Shown piece after piece: positions 1-11,944 of a DNA stretch of 64,000 nucleotides; the first letter of the stretch is position 1; each line of letters opens with the position of its first letter. Source of the DNA: Phoronis australis (Eukaryota > Phoronida > Phoronidae); the NCBI GenBank assembly GCA_002633005.1, contig NMRA01000608.1, positions 79,500-143,499 of the forward strand. Direction: 5' to 3'. The notes under the pieces are model-generated. The model searched no databases and had not been told where the DNA came from. It saw only the letters and a list, made by a program, of their open reading frames with translations. The position numbers and the translations under genes are program-made.

Positions 1-435
1 CATGTTGACGAATAAAAAGTCCAAGGGACACACATCTTACAAGTTTCACCCGATACCTTCTCATGCTATTTTACAAGTGTCGCGCGCTAGCGTCACGCGC
101 TTCGCTCAGTCTAACCTTGCGCCTAACTCACGGGATTCAGTTGACATGCTTTGTAGTTATCGCGCACGCGGTGATAAAATTAACGGCAACCAAAAAAGTG
201 GAGTTGTAATTCTTCGCCAAAGTCAACTTAATTGTCACAACTAAGCTTCATTAAAGATATGTATAGAAGTAGAAAGGACCAATGATGAAAGTAAGCGTTT
301 TTTAAATGATAGTTTTAAGTGTAGAGTGTATTTTTGACGAGGTGAAAACTCGAAATCGGTAACCCAAATCCGGTCACGGCCCGTTTAAAATACACTGGAG
401 TAACGAAATGAGTACAGAAAGCGAATGGAAGTATT

Positions 436-466
436 GTAGCCCCTACATGGCCAACCGAGGGGCTAC
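436..466. repeat. Short perfect hairpin
   Basis: GTAGCCCCT at 436-444 pairs with AGGGGCTAC at 458-466 (9 bp, 13-nt loop containing TGGCCA). It lies just downstream of the THAP exon on the minus strand. It could be a transposon end or a chance hairpin; no target duplication was seen. Confidence 0.5.
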
Positions 467-669
467 GTGTTGCCTACTAGATGGCCCCGCGTTCGTTTGA
501 ATGCGCTAAATTTCCCCTTACTCCCAGGTCTCCTAATGTTGTTTATCCATTTTTCACAAAGTTCTTGGTTTGCAGGGAACACATACAAACTCAGATTTTT
601 ATCTCTCTTGTTGTTTTTGAAGCAGCCAGGAACACAAGTGTATCCGCCGTAAGTTTTCTTCGCGCTCAT
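463..669 (-). CDS. THAP zinc-finger domain, N-terminal exon
   Basis: Reading the minus strand from an ATG at 669, the protein starts MSAKKTYGGYTCVPGC and continues through LYVFP and KWINNIRR. The C-x3-C pair, the aromatic-FP segment and the invariant Trp followed by I-x-x-I-R-R are hallmarks of the first half of the C2CH THAP DNA-binding domain. The second Cys-His pair and the AVPTIF-like end are absent. A GTAAGG donor at 521 would end the exon at 522 in phase 1, and the remaining exons would then lie below 522 or off the window. Without splicing the frame stays open to 463. THAP domains occur in cellular transcription regulators and in P-element-type transposases, and nothing here tells which. 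It could be a fragment. Confidence 0.55.
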   Translation of the reverse strand: MSAKKTYGGYTCVPGCFKNNKRDKNLSLYVFPANQELCEKWINNIRRPGSKGKFSAFKRTRGHLVGNT

Positions 670-744
670 ACCGCGTTTTATGCTTGTTACTATGGCCGCT
701 TTCGGAATCCTGACCACAGCACCCACAATGCACCATTTTAACTA

Positions 745-765
745 ATTTCAATATGGCGTCGCTGC
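745..765 (+). promoter_or_regulatory. YY1-like ATGGCG motif
   Basis: CAATATGGCGTCG on the plus strand resembles the YY1 initiator-type motif found at many animal promoters. It lies about 85 bp upstream of the THAP exon ATG on the other strand, so it may belong to that gene's promoter. Confidence 0.25.
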
Positions 766-766
766 A

Positions 767-1957
767 AATCCGCTATTTCGTATTTTCACACTGTTAGATC
801 TCAGCTATAGCTACTTGACGCAGCTCTTAGCTACTTGTTAGTTTACTGATCCTAGGCCTATTCTTACTCTCCATGTTGGTTTACGGTTACACAACTCTTT
901 ATGGCTGCATCCCCGGGATTGTCCCCCACCTATTGCGGACGTGGGAGATGCGGTACACATATGGTGGCATCGGGAGCACGGGGGTGGCGGTGTTGGAGGC
1001 GATGGGGGGGGGGGNCCCCAATAATTTTTGCCTTCCTACTGGCCTGTTTATAGACCCCTCTTTCCGCATACCACATTCTGAGGTCTGGAAGCCAACATAT
1101 TGTCCACGGAGAAAGTTAGTAGTTGTATTTATTTATTGGATTTCGTCTATGTGAACTAGGGTCTAAGAACAATGCAATTTATCCCGCTAGAAATTCAAGG
1201 ACCATTTTACCTGTAAACAACAGTTCCATATTCTTTCTCTGATTTAGAGAATAAAATGAGTTTCAACGATCGGATACCTAAAATAAGAACGTTTCATGAA
1301 GAACATGCCTGTGACTAGCAGTGTGTATTTGTGTTTTTTCTTAACAAAATTTTCAATCCAAAAAGTAAAGTTCAAACGTGCCATTCAAACGTGGCGGCCA
1401 TTTTCTTGGTGCCCACCCCCGAAAAATGAAAGTTAAAAGTTCTATTAATATTAAATTCCGCTTGCTTTGGAAATATATCATTTTCAAAGACGTTAGGCAA
1501 TAGGGTTTGACAAATTGGATACATTACAAATCGGTTTTTTGAAAATTAAAGCCCAATTAAAGGTTGTCCACATAGATGTACGCGGAGCAATGCGAGTTCT
1601 AATTAAACAGTCTTGTCTCAAGGAGTTATTCTAGTTGAATCACTTGAAATATATACCAGCGAAATTAAGTTATTTGTAACATGCTTTTCTGCTATCAAAC
1701 TACAACCAATTTGTTCGTCGGCCGAAGTCAGAAGTTCATCGACTATTCTCGTCTATTTTTGTGACCTGAGATCCCGGAACATCAAATCAGGAACCATGAT
1801 ATACGGCCTTGTCCTAGAAAACGTATTAATGCCACCTGAGCGTAAAACCGTTGTTATTTTGTTTGGTTGTCTTTGATTCACATTTGGTTCTTGTACAAAT
1901 TTGGATGTCTATTGTTCTAATGTATTAGCCAGATATTGAATACAATTGTAAGTTGAA
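767..1957. other. No gene seen
   Basis: Only short open frames with no family resemblance. A G-rich stretch ends in a single N at 1015. An ATGGCCGCC motif lies on the minus strand near 1390. Confidence 0.4.
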
Positions 1958-1999
1958 ATGGTGAATATGTCGCGATTCCCGAAGCGAGCACTAAGTGCC

Positions 2000-2159
2000 C
2001 TGGTAGAGTTCAGTAACGCTACGACCTACGATCTCGCTTCGCTAACATCTACACCAAAACCACAGTCATGTTCTCATTTAAAATACAGGACGATATCTCA
2101 TGTAATCTCGCGAAGTCTTGCTTTTTATCGAGGTCATGACGTTACTGAACTCTACCCAG
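2000..2159. mobile_element. MITE-like element with about 33-bp terminal inverted repeats
   Basis: The left end (CTGGTAGAGTTCAGTAACG) and the reverse complement of the right end (CTGGGTAGAGTTCAGTAACG) match almost perfectly, and the similarity continues inward through ATGACCTCGAT versus ACGACCTACGAT. At 160 bp this fits a miniature inverted-repeat transposon. No clear target-site duplication is visible, so the exact boundary and the superfamily are open. Confidence 0.6.
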
Positions 2160-2160
2160 A

Positions 2161-4950
2161 TTTATGGAGAAGGTAATGCAAATTTTAGCAAACGGACCCG
2201 CTCTGGATTGGTAATAAATAAGTAAAATAAATATTTCTAGAAAGTGTATTTCCTTTATCGCTCTAGTGGGAAACCGTAGGCCTTCGCACCAACTTCGCAG
2301 GGTCGTCTTAGTATTCCCAGTCGAAATTTTAGTGGCAATATTTTCGCCAATTGTTTGAGTATCTTTAACCCATTTAAGCCTGTATAGCAGTTTTACTTGT
2401 ACTCCGATACTGCACATTCATTTTGTGTTTATGTTTACCCGACTTTTACTTCCTGTCAAACACGTTCGTCACAGTCGTTCCCGAATGAATCTCACTTCTG
2501 ACTAAAATGGCAGTTTGACTCGGCTCCAGATCGTGCCTCGTGCAGACTTTTACGTTTTTTCGCCTTCGGATTTCGTTAGGATGCACCCATAGGTACTGAT
2601 AGCTAGTTCATAACATGTTTTAACACCCTAATAACTGTTGAAATTAGGTGCAACTAGGTCTGTAAGAATACACACACACTACGTTATACATTTATTTGTT
2701 ACTTGTCGCAGTTCCGGAAATTCACGATGCTTCCAGACTTGTCATTTCTAAATTTAGTGAGGCCCAACCTAGTTAGGAATAACTTATTTGCCCCAGAAAC
2801 GTGACATGTGAATATGTTGTCTTTATAAATATATCTGTAGGTTTCCGAGGTTAGGGCGATTTCTACTAGGAACCCGCATATAAAATTCCTTGTGTGTTAG
2901 GGAGTCATTGTGTGGCAGGGTATACGGACGGACACAAATCGTATCCCAACGAATGCGACCATGATTGGTTGCCCGAGCTGACCACCATTAGTGCGCGTAT
3001 ACAGGCGTTCATATCCATAAACTAAAAATTTGAGCGGTTGGCATTTACAAAAACACAACAAATTTTGTTGTTTTGTAGTTCTCGGATCAGTTTCATGAAA
3101 GTGACTAAAAAGTTACACATGAATTCGGTTCTACAGACCCGCTTCACAGTTGCTGGGTGAGGGTTTAGCCAAGCAATTATGAGCGCATCACAATTTAGAA
3201 ATAATTTACAAAATTATGTCTGTAACAACCAGTTATGGGTATATTCTCAGACAGTGGCAAAACGCGGGAGAAATTTGCAGCAACAACATATGTTCGTGCA
3301 TTGTTGAGTGCTCGGAAAATCGCTGCCAAATAATACCACTTATTGTAATAAAAATAACCTTAACAGTCGCCCATTTTAGATCTCGATGAGTTGTACCTCA
3401 TCATCTCACATAAGAAAGTCGAACTTAATCTTTCACGCACCGAATGGGCGTTCTCGCGGACAGCGTCTTTTCAATAACATTTCCCCCGAATTGCATCTAT
3501 TACCAAGCGCCGCAATTTTTTCTTTAAACAATTTTCTTTCCGTTCTTTACCTGATACTCAATTTATTGTGTGGTATTTTTGATACATGCTTACTCGAGCC
3601 TCCTGTTAGAGAGTGGAAATAACTGTCGCTCTTGCGAAAAAATGTGTTTTTGTAGAGTGAATAAGTCTCTGCATGTCTATTACAGAAGGTTATGGTTTGT
3701 GGGGATAACTGAGTTTATGCGAGAAGCGCTCATGTGTAAGTGAGGAAAGAAGTCAGGACTGGCTACCCAGTCGTTGTCAATCAATGGGACAATCTGCGTG
3801 CACGCAACTCGTGCGTACACGAGTGTCTACAGTCGCTAGTGGTCAAGTAACTACAAGTAGATTTGGGTCCTACTGCGTCATATGAACGATTTTTAACCTT
3901 TCCTGCAGGCTTTTAAAGTCCTTCTTGCAAACTGCCCATGTGGTTCCAGTATCTGAAAATACTTACTACATAAATTCTTATTTTCGACACCCTTTCTTTA
4001 TATTCTTTTCGCCTTTCTTGCCAAAATCGATTTTTTAACAGTATTTGACCCTTCTCTATGAGCGTATGATTACCGGTTGTCATCGGTTATTTCCGTACCC
4101 ACATTTCCGGCTCATCAGTTCAGGAACTTGTCCTGAACGCCGCCATTTTTTCCTTGTAACTGAAAGTGCTATGGCTTGCTCGAAAATCTTCATTATTTTG
4201 TTTTATTAGTAATATATCGTGATTCGTTTGCATATGTAGTGTATTTATAGTTTGTAGTTAGTGGTCGTTGATTTTTTTTGGAATGTTACGCGTACTTAGT
4301 ATGTTAAAATAGCATTGGTGTTTAGTTCCTTACGTAGGCGGGTCGAACCTAGGAANACGTCGGACAAACGTTGCTACAAAAAAGAAACTTTGTTCAATTT
4401 TCGTGTTTTTTGTGTTTGTGGCCAGCGACCAGTTAGGCCTAAGAGTAGTCTTGGCGCAAAGCTGTATAGGCCTACTAACAAGCTGTATTTGACAGTCTAT
4501 AGTCTTCACTGGTAGCTGGTGACTGAGGCTAACTAAGGTCTGCCGCGGCAGTGTGACACAGGACTAACCAGCCCGTAATTTCATACAAGTGTCTGAAACT
4601 ACCCTTGAATATATGCAGCATTTATCATTTGACCATTTTACTTCGACAAAACAGCATGCAACCGCATGCATTTACCGTTCGCCAGTGTCTGGTCTCGATC
4701 CGCACCGGGTCCGATATAGGCTGCGGTCCAGAGTCTGGCAAAATAATTTCTGTCAAAATTTATTCGCCACATTTCTTCAGCAAATTCCGTAAAATTGTCC
4801 GTAGTTTAATTTTATCAAAATTAAGGCGCATTGTCGATTTTTTTATCCCCGTTTGCTGGCTGGTAACAGTACAGGCACTGCTCCAGTCGCACTGACGGCG
4901 TTTTCTCGGCCTGGGTTCCTGAATGAATTGTACTTCAGGGTTCGCGGCAA
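2161..4950. other. No supported gene
   Basis: Short open frames only, AT-rich. An ATGGCGGCG motif lies on the minus strand near 4140 and a single N at about 4355. Confidence 0.4.
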
Positions 4951-4957
4951 GTTCAAA

Positions 4958-4984
4958 ATGGCGGTGTTTCTTCGGGTGCGAATC
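4958..4984 (+). CDS. Possible first coding exon of an unidentified gene
   Basis: CAAAATGGCGGTG gives a YY1-like start context. The frame MAVFLRVRI runs straight into a GTGAGT splice donor in phase 0. The same architecture (AAAATGGCG followed within 30 nt by GTGAGT) occurs at 62708, where a second exon can be found. Here no downstream exon was recognised, so this is only a candidate. Confidence 0.25.
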
Positions 4985-7900
4985 GTGAGTGGCGCGTTCA
5001 TTTAAACTGTTTTTGAGTACGGATCGTGTATTAGTTATGGGGTAGGTACTTCTTGGATCCTTATAACATCTTCTAATCATGTAATAAGGGTTAACAACGC
5101 GTGAGAGAAGGACTTTAAGGTGGCCGTACAAGAATCTAGCGTTCGGAGATCTTTCTAATTTCGCAGCTAGGTTCATTGTTTTGTCCAAGATTTTTACAAA
5201 CTCTTTACGAAAACCCGTTTCACGAGGGCGCTAATACGAATGCGTTGCGAACATTGCTGGAAACACGCAAGATTTTCGGGATTAGGGCTCAGGAGACAAT
5301 TTCAAAGCACCAATGGTAAGGAATTTCGTGTGACGAAGAAACGTAATTTATGCATTTCTGCCGTTGTTTTTTGTTTAGTATTTATCAGTCATAAATAATT
5401 AACGCCTACATTGCTAATATAACATAATCACTAAATCCAATTCATAATCAGTTGATCGTATTAAAAGCATTTGTCATCTGTTCATGAAACTTCCAATTTT
5501 TAACCATTTTTTGTACAAATATAATTTCTAATTTGTAATATTTGTTTGCTTGAAAATTTCAACCAATGGCTGTGCTCCGCCTCGGTCATTATCCCATTTT
5601 GGGCGTCTGAAAACCGTTGACTTTAGTGAAACTCAATAATTATGGAACCTGAATGGAAAAACAATAACCATGACCAGGGGGTAAACAGATGCTCAGCCGT
5701 CGATTGGAAAGTCTTATCGTATGATTACATCCGCTAAGTAATTCATGGAAGGACGCTATATTTAGGCATTTGATCGTATGTCGATCACTCTTTCGGTCAG
5801 CGAGCTACCATTTTCTTACCCAAAACATTGTCTAGGGATTTTGAGAAATTTCCAGGAAAAGCTCATAAAGTACAAATGAATAATGGATTAATTTTTGGAA
5901 AGATTTCAAGTTTTACTGACATATCAACGTCGTTCTAAGCAGAACAATATCGACAAATGTCATTTGGTAATATCAAGACGATTGGAAGCTGCGTAACAGC
6001 ACGCTCACCGCGTGTGCAAATGTCGCGTGCGCAAATGTCGCGTGTTCAGTGAAAGTCAGCGAACACTTCATCCTTTGAAAGCCGACTCGTTTTGAGTACT
6101 GTAGAGAAAAGCAATGACTCAGCGGAGGCATCTTTGATGGAGATTTACATTCAAGGAGTGGTTTATATTTTACGGATCCGAATAAAACAAACGTGACGCA
6201 GAATCCAGATGCCATAAACTGCTAAAAGACTCCACTGATGCTATTCGGTTACAGACTGGCTGCGTTGCGGTAGCCAGCCAGTAGCTGTACGAAGACTCAC
6301 GCCAAAATGAATGTATTCATAAACTTTTGCACCCAGGCTAGCGCAATTGTTACAATCTAACGGACACGCTGCAGTAACCATTTGTATACATCGACAAAAG
6401 GTGCCGTAATTTGTAAAATCGTCCTACCACCGACACGAAACTGCGGGCAACTTTTGAAGTAAGAATGAAGGAAAGCAGAATGCCACACGACGGTTCCAGG
6501 CAACCTGACTGAGAACATAATTAAGTTAGGGCCACAGAACGACCGCCACAGCACTGTTTTATCTTTTCAGAAATGCCTCAAGTAGCTATCGAATATAAGG
6601 AGGGGTTCGCGAACTTTCAGGCTCGGAACCCGCTCCCCACTAAGTCATGAACTCCGAAATTTGTAGGACCGGGGTTTCTTAAGAAGCCTTGTGGACGTAG
6701 CTACTAAAAACATGCGAATTTTCAAAGAGATCACGGACGTCTACACCTAGAGGTATCGCCATGCAAGTGCAAATGCATCCTTTATTGATGACGACCTGAA
6801 AACTAGCAGCTGAAGGAAGTGAAGTTTTTTTAATCCAGAACTCGACATACTGGCCTTGGAGTCAAGTACCGCTTACACAAATCATTGATAAACGAAAAAC
6901 ATATAGAGCCCGTCAGATACGGAATAAGTGTACTATCGCTTGCTTCAGTCAAAGAAAGGGATAACTTCATTAACTGGGTGAACATATAAAATATAGAGGA
7001 TAAGCTAATAGATATCCCTGAATACAGCGAGCTGGAAAAGGTTGATTTGCCTTTGTGTATCAGAAGGCAGTGCTGTAAAAACTTTGTGCAATTTGCTGCA
7101 CTCCATGAGTAAAGTAAACCTTTGCCATGCGGCCACTTAATGAATTGCGAACGCTATGGCCTCTACTTCGTTAAAAGAGCTCCAGTTGAACACTGACAGC
7201 CAAAAATCAAGAATATAGCTTGCCGAAAACAAATCTGAAGTGGGTAGAAAAGAGTATTAACCAAAGCCATCCGGAAACCAAGTGGTGTCGTTCCATTTGC
7301 ACCTTAGATTTATGACTTATCATGAAGACTAATCGAACCATTTTCAAAATGGACAAACATGCTTTGCCGAAGATTGTGATAACCAAGAACAAGAAAGTTC
7401 TTGTCGAATTTTATGGCAGTCAAATTCCTTCAAAAGTCGAGTATTTAATCCAATATATCCCTGAAAAATTCTGAAGAGCCCTTTTAAGAATGATCGTCGA
7501 ATACAGGTTGCTGAAAAAATAAAACAGACAATGGGGTCATGTCACTTGTATGGTAGTTTAATAGATCCGAAAACTCAACTAACGCCGGAGCAATCGATGT
7601 GCGTCACTCTGTTCTATGCGCTATTTTTTCGGCCACTTGCAATAGAAATTGGCTGTGGTAAGAATGCCTGGGTGTCGTTGGAGTTCAGGGTCTGTGGTGA
7701 GGGTTTTTATCCTTCGAAACAGTTCTCCGGATGTGGTGCGTGTCCCTGGAAAGAGCTGGTTTCCACCCTCTGAGTTAGTCCCGTATGATACTTGAGTGGG
7801 ACGACTTGACTCAGCTAAATTTGACGACGACGACGACATGATAACGACTTTCCATTCATTCTGTCTAGAATCCGACTGTAGTAAGCGACAAATCGCACAC

Positions 7901-8640
7901 TAACTACACGTCCTGCAGTTGAGTTAAGTGAACGAAAATCATGGTCTGCGATGTAACTGAAACCTAGTACCCAATCTGATTGCCATGCACAAAATAATCA
8001 AACGTTTACAAAAAGTGTCAAAACACTACTGGGAAAGATCAAAACGCAATTTTACAAATAAAAACAAAAATATTAACAATATAGCACCGCCACACTGAAG
8101 AGACTTATTTTATTTTGTGATTACTTCATACGTACAGCTCGAAACCTATTCGTTCCACTTCAACACATTTTTTACTTTGCTTGTTGTGCTGCGCCGAATA
8201 GGCCTAAGTTGTGAATCCGAACGACTGTTCTGCCTTTGAGGTATTTTGTTTAAATTTATGGACAGTCTAGTCCAGTTAAGAGACGAGAACGCGTCTATGC
8301 AACTACATGTTAAATGCCCTTGAACAATGTAGTTTTAGAGTTTGCACTCGCGTGCACTTAGATTAAAAGCTAATTGAGGAGTCGACATGACAACAACACA
8401 AGAATATCCCGCGTGTTTCGTGTCTGCCAGCGACGGACCGCAGACAAGCAATCTCCTTAGTTTGCTGCGTTAATTTTGACCAACAACTCATCTGAACAAA
8501 ATAATGGATGCTCTGAAAAAAAAAAATTCATTAGAAATAGCATTTTAATTAATTACGAATGGGTCATCAGCGTGCATAACCCTATGATTCTGTAGTTAAA
8601 ATGTTAGAGTTAACTGTTAAAATTCATCAATTTTTGTAAT
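4985..8640. other. No supported gene; weak coding-like stretch near 6.8-7.6 kb
   Basis: Plus-strand frames between about 6.8 and 7.6 kb are unusually open between scattered stops and could be a decayed transposon gene. I could not assign a family. Two adjacent copies of GCAAATGTCGCGTG lie near 6015-6045. Confidence 0.3.
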
Positions 8641-8684
8641 GGTCTACTTTATTACCATTTTTCTACAGTTTAAGCCAGGGGTCT

Positions 8685-8721
8685 ACCCATAGACATCATA
8701 ATACATGTGATGTCTATGGGT
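8685..8721. repeat. Perfect 14-bp inverted repeat (hairpin)
   Basis: ACCCATAGACATCA at 8685-8698 and its reverse complement TGATGTCTATGGGT at 8708-8721 flank a 9-nt spacer. The stem is longer than expected by chance and is not part of any gene seen here. The whole structure is shorter than a typical pre-miRNA hairpin. Confidence 0.7.
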
Positions 8722-9467
8722 CTACCTCTGTTTACAGCGCCACCTATACGGAAAAGAGGTCCGTGTGAAATTATAGACGTAGTGACTACGATGATGAACG
8801 AATGACGTAATTCCGTGAATGAGTGTCAGTGCACGTGTCTTCGTCTTTTACCTTACATATCGTGGGTACGGTAGTGGGTGGAAAAGTACAGCGAATCGTT
8901 TCTTGTTTAGTTTATACGGTCTTATAAGACTTGCCGCGTGGGCCAAAATTCACGAGCTTGTGTGGACCGATTTAATCTGTTCTTGTAAGTTGCAAAGGCA
9001 TTTCTCAATAGACGAGGAGCATACTGATGCATTTCTCAAAAATTAGCCAATCAAATTATCCGAATGTTACATCGTTCTATTAACGAATGAGAAGTCATGT
9101 TACAGTATCTTTTCGGCCACTTTCATGTGAGACCCTGTACTACTATGAGTGTCTCACTGAAAAGCGACTCAGTGTTTTGTTTTCTTTTTTGTCCGTCTTC
9201 ACGTCTTTTTGTTATATTAGGTATTTAATTTGTAAGGAATAACAACGGAAATAAGTGTCTCACTTTCTGGTGTCATCCTGTTGCATGTAAATACTTTATT
9301 TTTTATCGTGTTTATTTTATCTGTCGTATTTGCATTTATCATGTCTCACCTTTACTGTCATTTTAGTATACGGATTGTGTATGACCTGGTAAAATTAACC
9401 AATCAGGCATCATTAGAGTTAATACTTCATCTTATCTCCGTCAACATCATAACTGTATCATTTCCAG

Positions 9468-9591
9468 CAGCGTCAGTGCAGCCATACTCATGCACAGAAA
9501 GTTCTATGCAACGTTGCCTGGGAAACGTGTCGTCAGTGCAAGAATTACAGTTTCCAAGATACACGGCCGATGAATTAAAAAAACATTGTAG
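9468..9591 (+). CDS. Secreted cysteine-rich protein, exon A
   Basis: The exon lies between a TTTCCAG acceptor (phase 1 entry) and a GTAAGTAAG donor (phase 2 exit). It encodes a stretch with Cys at SCTES and MQRCLGN, followed by a helix-like segment ending KKHC. The spacing of cysteines recalls the extracellular DUF19 / T20D4.11-like domain of invertebrate secreted proteins, but this is a resemblance by eye. The frame stays open upstream and is hydrophobic but has no ATG in that stretch, so the signal-peptide exon was not located. Confidence 0.5.
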
Positions 9592-9813
9592 GTAAGTAAG
9601 AAGACAATACGAATCACAGAATCTTAACAGACTATTGACTGACCTCGATATAAATGCGTGTAGCTCGGATGCACCATCACTATCCGCAATCGATTTCCAG
9701 CTGCGACTAAATTATTCTTATTTTATATACCCCTAGAAGCATACCGGCGTAAGTTTGCGGTGCCTTCTTTGGTGCATATCAACACTTTGTGTTGTTTTTG
9801 TTATTACTTGCAG

Positions 9814-9941
9814 GGTGTTTAAGGAGGAGTCCAAAACATGTCTACTTGAAGTCCACCAAAACTGCACAGGTGGGAGTGACTCGATAGTTGTTGCGGCCGT
9901 AACAGACATGTTTGACTACCTGTGTGGTGAAGGGTTTGACG
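9814..9941 (+). CDS. Secreted cysteine-rich protein, exon B
   Basis: A TTACTTGCAG acceptor completes the phase-2 codon of exon A (AG|G, Arg). The translation continues VFKEESKTCLLEVHQNC and ends near MFDYLCGEG, adding three cysteines. Two phase-1 donors are possible: GTGAAG, ending the exon at 9926, and GTGCGT, ending it at 9941. The later one is given as the outer limit. Confidence 0.5.
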
Positions 9942-10189
9942 GTGCGTTCACTGAGATACCTCGCGTCGGAAATATGTTGGTTTAACACCGCCTTCTAGCC
10001 TATTCCATGATGGCATGATGTTTCGATCAGTCATTTCTCTGGCCATTTTCAGGTGTTACTTCAGAAGAACGAGAACGGTTTTGGGGACATTTATGGTGGT
10101 CATTTGGATTACACTGTCATTGGCACGCGCGGGTTAGAACCTGGAACCATTCAGTGGCAGTCCTGTACCACTGTCGCCATTAGATCGAC

Positions 10190-10260
10190 ACAGAAGATGG
10201 CTGGAGAAATGACCGTTCGAAACGTTGTGCCAATGTTAATAGGCCAGAGAGTGGTGTAAA
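10190..10260 (+). repeat. Dispersed repeat fragment, copy 1
   Basis: The segment around AAATGACCGTTCGAAACG and GTGCCAAT matches a segment near 28640-28700 (GATATGACCGATCGAAATG, GCGCCAAT). The copies lie in unrelated contexts, so this is probably a retroelement fragment. Confidence 0.55.
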
Positions 10261-10428
10261 TGCAGACGAAAAGATTTTAGTTATGTTATTACATCACCAC
10301 CTTAAAGCGGTTTTAAGAAGCAACCCATAAGTAACTAGAGTACTTTGTCAATGCACTTTCGGTTAAACATGGTCCTTCCTCCGCTTCAATTTAGTCAAAA
10401 CCTACATAATATGAATTTAAATGAAAAC

Positions 10429-10505
10429 CAATTTAGTCAAAACTGATTCTAAAGCATGCTAATCTAATTTAGTCAAAACTGATTCTAAATCATGCTAATC
10501 TAATA
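10429..10505. repeat. 36-bp tandem repeat
   Basis: AATTTAGTCAAAACTGATTC followed by TAAAGCATGCTAATCT is repeated about twice, and a third, partial copy begins near 10388. Confidence 0.75.
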
Positions 10506-11094
10506 ATGCTTCAACTTTTTCAGAATTTAAAGTGACAAGTTGCGTGTAGTATGTTGCGGGTCAACACCAGTAAATTTGCAGCCGCAATGCGAAGCGGTAA
10601 ACTAAAGAGCTTGTTTAGCATCAAGAGGTTATTTAGTACTAGTTGCAAATCGCGTTAAAGCAAACATTTCATGCCTTTGAGCTTTGTTTTGGTATAGAAT
10701 AGCTATTTCCAAAAATTGGATTTGACAGTCGTATTTTCTGTTTCAAAAATGGTCTCTCCTCTTTGTCTGTGCTACATGAGTGTAAGCCTCCAAAGCTGGC
10801 AAAGTGAACGTGAAGACAATAGAGAAGGAAGTGCCTTTCTCTTTGTTAATACATAATTTTCTTCAAATAAGTGGAACCGCATGAGTGGAGTAGCCTTTAT
10901 GATCTTAATACACAGCACATCATTTGAGATTTCGGATAATGTCTCATAAATACAAGACAATGCCAGAATGGGAGTGCTATACTGGCCAAAGCTGTAATTT
11001 TTGCTGTGCTCAGTTGGATGTGGCAAAAGGTCAAGAACCCTGGACAAAAAATTGCACCCACACTGATAGCGAACAGAATGCTTAAAGTGAGTTG

Positions 11095-11430
11095 TACCCA
11101 ATACACTATATATAATACTACAAGGCATGACACTCCCGAACAGAAATTCCACGGGTGCTTCACTTCAGCCGTCCATATCAAACACAAAACTCAATAAATT
11201 TACACAAAACAGAATTTCAACAAACCATTACTAATTGTTCTTTCTTCTAATACCCGCCACGGTGTCCTGCTCCAGCCAGATCGCAACAAATTCGCGGTCA
11301 AAGCACAAAAATGCTCCCAAAAAGCCCACGCATCGAGCCTCCTTGGACGGTTCGAGGTCAAGGACGGTACGGAATTATCCGATGAGTCACGGATGGACGG
11401 CAATTGTCGGTTCATCACGGAAGCTTACGT
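11095..11430 (+). pseudogene. Broken copy of the promoter-plus-first-exon unit at 61.9-62.24 kb
   Basis: About 330 bp here match the minus strand of 61.9-62.24 kb at high similarity, including ACTACAAGG, GGGTGCTTCACTTCAGCCGT, AACTCAATAAATTTACACAA and GAATTATCCGATGAGT. In this copy the ATG is lost (ACGGTGTCCTG instead of ATGGTGTCCTG) and a single-base frameshift separates the SKHK part from the TELSDES part. Similarity covers both the upstream region and the coding exon, so it is either a duplicated gene start or a transposable element carrying an exon. Confidence 0.6.
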
Positions 11431-11634
11431 AATCTCTGGAGTAAGCGATGTCGTGACACTCCGTGACAAATCGGCAATTGCCGTACCGCAATTTTTGTCT
11501 TCATGGGATGATTTTTTCCGGAACCTTGATTTCGAAGAAAAAATCCGCAAAATGGCTCGCATGAACAGTTCTAATGAAAAAAATTACGAAAACGCACGTG
11601 CGAGCTGTGACAGAGAAAGTTCGATAGGTCTGGG

Positions 11635-11870
11635 CCAGGGGTCTAATATCTTTATTTGCAATCGAACTCGAAATAATGTTTTTTACATGTTCCATTTTAT
11701 TTTTTGTGCTAACTTAAAAACGTGTCTATTATTCTGTGCTCGAGTATCATACATTATGATTTATTCACACGGAGTAAAATCTCGAAATTTCGACTTCAGA
11801 CTCGAACTTTTAGCCAGAGTACTAGGGTCATCAAGTGCAAACTAGAGTGAGACTGAAGACAAAGTCGACC
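11635..11870. repeat. Dispersed repeat, copy 1 (see 50.52-50.80 kb)
   Basis: Shared segments with 50.5-50.8 kb in the same order include GGGTCTAAT, AACGTGTCTATTA (AGCGTGTCTATTA in the other copy), TTCAGACTCGAACTTTTAG (TTCAGACTTGAACGTTTGG) and AGTGCAAACT. No coding capacity was recognised. Confidence 0.55.
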
Positions 11871-11944
11871 ATAAAATAACAGACACTTGAGTTCACAAAA
11901 AGTAGAACAGAACATGTCAAAAACAATTCCGACATGAGATCGAT

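Noticed and set aside
4760-5188. 142-codon minus-strand frame
   Set aside because: No domain, no splice sites, low-complexity basic composition; likely chance.
6700-7600. Possible retrotransposon gag-like or transposase coding relic
   Set aside because: A few residues (KVLVEFYGSQIPSKV, NRQWGHVTC) suggested a non-LTR ORF1 zinc-knuckle protein, but stops and frame changes are frequent and no full motif is present.
11393-11845. 150-codon plus-strand frame
   Set aside because: It starts inside the broken repeat unit and runs into an unrelated dispersed repeat. No family resemblance.
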